Assembly (NCBI GenBank): GCA_024413875.1
Contig: JAKSVY010000015.1
Span: 1-30,091, forward strand
Source: Bacilli bacterium
GTDB lineage: Bacteria; Bacillota_I; Bacilli_A; RFN20; CAG-826
Direction of reading: 5' to 3'
Length of the DNA stretch: 30,091 nucleotides
Below the pieces are notes generated by a model. That model saw only the letters and a list, made by a program, of their open reading frames with translations, had not been told where the DNA came from and did no database searches. Position numbers and translations under genes: made by a program. How positions within the stretch are numbered: position 1 is the first letter of the stretch; each line of letters opens with the position of its first letter. Below, piece after piece: positions 26,354-30,091 of this stretch.

Positions 26354-26935
26354 TTACCAATATTTAACTACCCATAATACGACTGCTTTTTTAGCCTCCG
26401 CATCATTTAATTTATTTTTAAGTGTTTCAAATCCTTTTTCACTAAGATGTTTACATCCTTCTTTTGAATATATCCAATAAAACATTCCATAGTTTTCTAA
26501 AGAATATTTTTCATTTTTCTTAATAATATCTAATCCAAGATAATAAAGTTTCTTACCATCAAATACATAGTTTTCTGGCATATAATCTAAATCGAATTTA
26601 TATGTTCTTGCGACTCGATACATATCAAATAGTTTTTCTATTATTTTTTCATCAATTTGGTTGTTCGCTAATAAGACAAGGCAAGTAGATACATCGAAAT
26701 GCTCACGAACCACCACTAAATCTTTCTTTGATTTAGCGATAATTTTTGGAACATTAATATGGTATTTTCTAAATGTTTTGTATTTATTAATAAATGAAGA
26801 AAAATCCTCTTCACTATCAAAATGATATAGTTCGTATCTTTTATCCTTAGTGATAACTATCTTACCATCTAAAGGATTATTCACTACTTCATTAGTTGTT
26901 TCAAATAACTTGAATCCAATCTTTATTTGTTCCAT
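26354..26935 (-). CDS. Small protein-kinase-fold-like protein, function unknown
   Basis: 193 residues, no signal peptide or membrane span. The segment DLDYMPENYVF then YYLGLD has the geometry of the kinase/aminoglycoside-phosphotransferase catalytic core: D117, N122 five residues later, and D136 as the metal-binding Asp equivalent. An upstream region with VVVREHFD (74-81) resembles the hinge strand. The usual His before the catalytic Asp and a clear glycine-rich loop are missing, and the fold is about 80 residues smaller than typical, so it may be a minimal kinase or a pseudokinase. It is co-directional with the flavin-reductase-like gene. It has no Shine-Dalgarno; a TGnTAGAAT element ends 6 nt before the ATG. 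Confidence 0.55.
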   Translation of the reverse strand: MEQIKIGFKLFETTNEVVNNPLDGKIVITKDKRYELYHFDSEEDFSSFINKYKTFRKYHINVPKIIAKSKKDLVVVREHFDVSTCLVLLANNQIDEKIIEKLFDMYRVARTYKFDLDYMPENYVFDGKKLYYLGLDIIKKNEKYSLENYGMFYWIYSKEGCKHLSEKGFETLKNKLNDAEAKKAVVLWVVKYW

Positions 26936-26941
26936 ACTTTA

Positions 26942-26952
26942 ATTCTAACACA
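26942..26952 (-). promoter_or_regulatory. Putative extended -10 for the kinase-like gene
   Basis: On the minus strand TGT-TAGAAT ends 6 nt before the ATG at 26935, so transcription would begin at or next to the start codon. Only 25 bp separate this gene from the divergent gtrA-like gene, so any promoter has to overlap coding sequence. Confidence 0.4.
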
Positions 26953-26960
26953 TAGTTAAA

Positions 26961-27482
26961 ATGAATAAAAAAGATAATAAGAAAAGCATTCCTATGGAAA
27001 TTCTTCGCTTCGTTGTTGTTGGAGCAGGATCCACCATCATTGATTATGGAGTTCACTCCGTAACTGGTTTTTTGCTTAAAAATGTTAATATCAGCGCATC
27101 TTTAAATAATGCTTTATGCGTTGCAGCAGGATTTATTGTTTCTGTTATCTTTAACTATATCTTAAGTTCTATTTGGGTTTACAAAAATGTTGATAAATCA
27201 GTTAATAAGAAATCACCTAAGGCTATGGCGTTATTCCTTTTCTTATCAATATGCGGATTATTCATTGGTATTGGACTATGGGAACTTGGAGCTTGGAAGG
27301 TTAATATGGATTTAGGTATAATAAACCTTAACTCATGGACTGATGGATTATTCACTAGTGCATTCAGTTTTGTTAAATTCTTCTGGTTTACTTATTTCTT
27401 TGCCTTTAAAACACTTATTACTCTTGTGTGGAATTACATCACAAGGAAGTTATTTATATTCAAAGCACCTAAAGAAAAATAA
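26961..27482 (+). CDS. GtrA-family membrane protein
   Basis: Small polytopic membrane protein of 173 residues with four hydrophobic segments (about 15-36, 50-73, 88-108, 142-162). RFVVVGAGSTIIDYGV at the first span and FNYILSSIWVYKN at the end of the second are typical of the GtrA family, which is proposed to move or hold undecaprenyl-phosphate-linked sugars for cell-surface glycosylation. No glycosyltransferase gene is adjacent. The start has no Shine-Dalgarno; an alternative ATG at 26994 also lacks one. It is divergent from the kinase-like gene and converges on the MazG-like gene. Confidence 0.85.
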   Translation: MNKKDNKKSIPMEILRFVVVGAGSTIIDYGVHSVTGFLLKNVNISASLNNALCVAAGFIVSVIFNYILSSIWVYKNVDKSVNKKSPKAMALFLFLSICGLFIGIGLWELGAWKVNMDLGIINLNSWTDGLFTSAFSFVKFFWFTYFFAFKTLITLVWNYITRKLFIFKAPKEK

Positions 27483-27504
27483 CAGCGGTTCTGCTGTTAT
27501 TTTT
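27475..27504. terminator. Shared bidirectional terminator containing both stop codons
   Basis: A 12-bp stem (27475-27486 with 27493-27504) with a 6-nt GGTTCT loop, flanked by A-rich and T-rich runs so that it can end transcription on either strand. The TAA of the GtrA-like gene (27480-27482) lies in the left arm and the TAA of the MazG-like gene (27499-27497) lies opposite it in the right arm. Confidence 0.85.
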
Positions 27505-27841
27505 TTCTAGCATTTTCTTTATATTCGTTATATTTCTTTGATGAACCTTTCACTAGTTCAGCAGGATATTTTTCTTCGTTTTTATCCATCTTAGCGTTAA
27601 TGATTTCATCAGCATCTAATCCATATGCTTCAGACATAAGCATCGCATACATATAAACATCCGCGAGTTCTTCTTTAACTTTATCTAAAGATTTTTCTTT
27701 ATCGCTCCATTGAAATACTTCAAGAAGTTCACCCGCTTCAATCATAATTGATTTAGCGAGATTTTCTCCTGTGTGAAATTGTTTCCAATCTCTATCATCA
27801 CGGAATTTTTTAAGCCTTTCGAAAGTCTCTTTTTTAATCAT
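27497..27841 (-). CDS. MazG-like nucleotide pyrophosphohydrolase
   Basis: Likely hydrolyses (d)NTPs or modified nucleotides to the monophosphate and pyrophosphate. The 114-residue protein has the all-alpha NTP-PPase motifs: IEAGELLEVFQWSD (34-47, with E35 and E38) and EELADVYMYAM (57-67, with E58 and D61) for metal binding. Size and WKQFHTGENLAKS near the N-terminus resemble the short RS21-C6/dCTPase-like branch rather than full MazG. It is the last gene of the esterase group and ends in the shared terminator. Confidence 0.9.
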   Translation of the reverse strand: MIKKETFERLKKFRDDRDWKQFHTGENLAKSIMIEAGELLEVFQWSDKEKSLDKVKEELADVYMYAMLMSEAYGLDADEIINAKMDKNEEKYPAELVKGSSKKYNEYKENARKK

Positions 27842-27850
27842 AATTAATAC

Positions 27851-28744
27851 CTATTTATTTCTAAGGAAGAATTCCGCTAAAAGTTGATTAGTGTATGCAC
27901 TTTCCTTGTATTCAGGATGCATGATGTTAAAACAATGATCTAATTTATTATCTTCCTTCTTAACATCAAGGAATGTGTGCTTAACATTCTTTTCATTCAT
28001 TAATTCATTTAGCTCTACTGATTGATAGTAATAATGGTCAGCTGAAGTTGTAATGATTAATGAAGGTGGTACTTCACCCATATCAATAATGTCTTGGATA
28101 GATGTTAAGTTATAGTTTTCATCTTCAAATCCTGTTTTGTAGACATATTTCTTAAACCATTTAATTCTACTGCCTTTTCCCATTGCAGCTTTAACATTTG
28201 CAACCGGACAAATTAATGCAAGAGCCTTAAAATTAACTGGGTTCTTAATTAAAAATTGATATTTATTTCTTAATTCTTCATTCTTGTTAACGATTGAGTA
28301 AGTAAGTACTTGCCATCCACCTGCAGAATCACCTAAACCAAAGACATTATTAATATCACCATGATATTTTTCTGCACTACGATAAATCCATAACAATGCA
28401 TCATTAACACATTTAACCATTTCTACTAACTTAACATCAGGTGCTAAATCATAGTTAATGTTGATAACGCAATATCCATATAATGCTAAGCGCATTCCGA
28501 ATTCTTTGTTGTAGAATTTATCTCCACCAACAAATGCTCCACCATGAACTGAAACTACAATTGGTAATAACCCTTCAGTTCCACTAGGGTAATAAATATC
28601 TAATGTGTGGTAATCACTACCATCATGCATATAGTGAAGATCACTTAAAACCTCTACTCCTTCTGGGAGAGATTGACCTTTCATTTGTTTTTGAACGCTC
28701 TTAATTTGGGCGTTACGGCAGAAGTTGATAAATGGTGTACTCAT
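27851..28744 (-). CDS. Alpha/beta hydrolase, HSL-type esterase/lipase
   Basis: Serine hydrolase of 297 residues. It has the oxyanion-hole motif HGGAF (67-71), the nucleophile elbow GDSAGG with S140, and a catalytic triad likely completed by D236 (TSADHYYYQS) and H270 (KLDHCF). This is the hormone-sensitive-lipase family pattern, typically acting on short-chain esters. No signal peptide is obvious, so it is probably cytoplasmic. It begins 8 bp after the lipoprotein stop without a clear Shine-Dalgarno, and its stop is TAG. Confidence 0.9.
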   Translation of the reverse strand: MSTPFINFCRNAQIKSVQKQMKGQSLPEGVEVLSDLHYMHDGSDYHTLDIYYPSGTEGLLPIVVSVHGGAFVGGDKFYNKEFGMRLALYGYCVININYDLAPDVKLVEMVKCVNDALLWIYRSAEKYHGDINNVFGLGDSAGGWQVLTYSIVNKNEELRNKYQFLIKNPVNFKALALICPVANVKAAMGKGSRIKWFKKYVYKTGFEDENYNLTSIQDIIDMGEVPPSLIITTSADHYYYQSVELNELMNEKNVKHTFLDVKKEDNKLDHCFNIMHPEYKESAYTNQLLAEFFLRNK

Positions 28745-28752
28745 AATATTAA

Positions 28753-29481
28753 TTAAAATGTAAATGTAACTGATTTGATAAATACTCTTTGATTTGCGTC
28801 AAAATTCTTAATCACCACTTGTGAAGTTGGAGATGTAAATGTGTATGAATATTCTTCAATTGGAGCTGAACTTGTTGCGGTTCCTGGAGTCATTGAAACT
28901 CTATCAAAGTCATTCACTTGAAAAACAGAGTTATCGATATTGTTTGTATTATTAAAAGAAACATACTTTGTATAAGCTTGAAGCGAGAGTTTGATAGCCT
29001 TCAATTCTGTTGATGTGTTAATTGTTAATGAACCAGCGTATTTGGCAGTGCCAATTGTGAGATCTAAAACGCTTTCACCACTTTCAACCAATGCATGTTC
29101 TTGAATTGTTATATTTGACGTGACTACTGATTGAATAATAATTCCTTCAGGGTCCAATGCATTTTTAAGTTTTGCCGCGCCATCTGACATATTGTCAAAT
29201 TGATTTCCACCTTTAAAACCATTAGAAGAAATGAAATCTGTTGGAGTTGTATATGTTTGATTTTCTTCCACTGGTGTTGTGTCAATTGAACCGGTATCTG
29301 TTCCAGTGTCAGTTGTATCTATATCACCACTATTAGAAGGGGTATTAGTGTCTTGAGAGCCTGTATCAATTTCACCTGTATTGGTATCAGGAGTTAATGT
29401 ATCAGAATTTGAAGATACTTTATTGCATCCAGCCAACAATGAAATAGAGCTCACTAAGAGTAGAATTGATTTAAGTTTCAT
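28753..29481 (-). CDS. Surface lipoprotein with Thr/Asp/Ser-rich linker
   Basis: Exported lipoprotein of 242 residues. The signal peptide ends in the lipobox LLAGC with lipidated C19. Residues about 24-72 are a low-complexity linker rich in Thr, Asp, Ser and Gly with repeated DTG/DTT units, as in surface stalks. The C-terminal domain (about 75-242) appears beta-rich with many Ser/Thr/Asn residues; I do not recognise its family, but a sugar- or protein-binding module is possible. A strong AGGAGG Shine-Dalgarno precedes ATG 29481. It is transcribed with the esterase and MazG-like genes. Confidence 0.85.
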   Translation of the reverse strand: MKLKSILLLVSSISLLAGCNKVSSNSDTLTPDTNTGEIDTGSQDTNTPSNSGDIDTTDTGTDTGSIDTTPVEENQTYTTPTDFISSNGFKGGNQFDNMSDGAAKLKNALDPEGIIIQSVVTSNITIQEHALVESGESVLDLTIGTAKYAGSLTINTSTELKAIKLSLQAYTKYVSFNNTNNIDNSVFQVNDFDRVSMTPGTATSSAPIEEYSYTFTSPTSQVVIKNFDANQRVFIKSVTFTF

Positions 29482-29489
29482 ATTGCCTC

Positions 29490-30053
29490 CTACTTATTAC
29501 TGTTTTTGATAAACCACACTGATGAAACAGTGATGACGGTCACACAAGTGATAAGTATAACAAATATTTCGACCGGCATGTTAAAAAATGCAAATCCACC
29601 AATAAAAACTGATTGTAAACTGAGTGAATAATAGTATGGATTTATAGCAAATCCAACACACGCCCAAGTAAAGAAGGCGATGCTTAAAAAGGCGAATGTT
29701 GAAATAAGAATAATCCATCCAATTCTTTTTACTGATGGCTTAAGGTAATGGCGATAAATTAATCTAAAGATTACCCCTATCGTAGGTAACGCTAAAATAA
29801 AGTAATTTGCAAGTATCCAAGGGGGGGTTATTATCAAAGTCTGCACTGATGAGAATATCACCACATTTTATGATTGCCCCAAAAGAGAATGTGGCCACAA
29901 ACATAAATAGTCCAACAAGGATATTTTCATATTCCTTAATTTGTTGCATTTGTTTCTTTTCTTTAAGCCATGAATGCTTATTGATGATGTACAACTACAT
30001 AGAAGTAAAAACAAATTAGATAATGAAATAACTTTAAATATTTGTTTTTTCAT
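29490..30053 (-). pseudogene. Frameshifted membrane-protein gene
   Basis: Three overlapping minus-strand frames look like pieces of one gene. The first (from ATG 30053, with an AGGTG Shine-Dalgarno) encodes a secretion signal with a possible lipobox (LLLCSC). A second frame carries EYENILVGLFMFVATFSFG, one membrane span. A third (29864-29490) carries three further spans. The second and third frames meet at a run of seven C on the minus strand (29827-29821): with six C the reading continues as DNNPPWILANYFILAL, joining the spans in one protein. An additional shift near 29965-29990 would be needed to join the signal. Either it is a pseudogene, a phase-variable tract, or a sequencing or assembly error. 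Family not recognised. Confidence 0.55.
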
Positions 30054-30091
30054 TTTGTATTACACCTATAACATAAAAAATATTATCATAT

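Overview
The window is AT-rich bacterial DNA with a Bacillota/Mollicutes-like (Bacilli) character. This rests on the Firmicutes-type order cysS - rlmB - sigH-like - rpmG - secE - nusG, a complete S10-spc-alpha ribosomal protein operon in the Gram-positive order, the zinc form of S14, a four-cysteine zinc lid in adenylate kinase, and the absence of rpmD (L30), which many Mollicutes also lack. Reading is consistent with ordinary codon assignments: tryptophan is TGG wherever checked. However, none of the 48 readable gene ends uses TGA as the stop.

Layout. (1) 1-1108: 5' part of a heavy-metal P-type ATPase on the minus strand, cut by the window edge. (2) 1164-5705, minus strand: one tightly packed operon, cysS - mgtC-like - rlmB - sigH-like - rpmG - secE - nusG, with a promoter upstream of cysS and a hairpin terminator after nusG. 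(3) 5706-5979: divergent control region with two dyads, then a TetR-family regulator on the plus strand that ends in its own terminator. (4) 6661-21677, minus strand: promoter, about 125 nt of structured leader, then 29 genes from rpsJ to rplQ, including secY, adk, map, infA and rpoA, ending in a UUCG-loop terminator. (5) 21704-26935, minus strand: a small kinase-like protein, a flavin-reductase-like protein, the queuosine genes tgt - queA - queH with overlapping ends, and a tandem-duplicated acyltransferase. (6) 26961-27482, plus strand: a GtrA-like membrane protein that converges on the next block through a shared hairpin containing both stop codons. (7) 27497-30053, minus strand: MazG-like pyrophosphohydrolase, HSL-type esterase, a lipoprotein with a Thr/Asp-rich linker, and a frameshifted membrane-protein gene.

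Most of the window is housekeeping: ribosome assembly, translation initiation, RNA polymerase alpha subunit, Sec secretion, tRNA charging and tRNA/rRNA modification. No tRNA, rRNA, CRISPR array, insertion sequence or phage gene was seen. The parts most worth a second look are the absence of TGA stops, the S10-operon leader, the long low-complexity N-terminal extensions on L22 and S5, the kinase-like/flavoprotein pair, the tandem acyltransferase, and starts without a Shine-Dalgarno, some of which sit only a few bases from a -10 box. I found no clear evidence of a wholly new multi-gene system.
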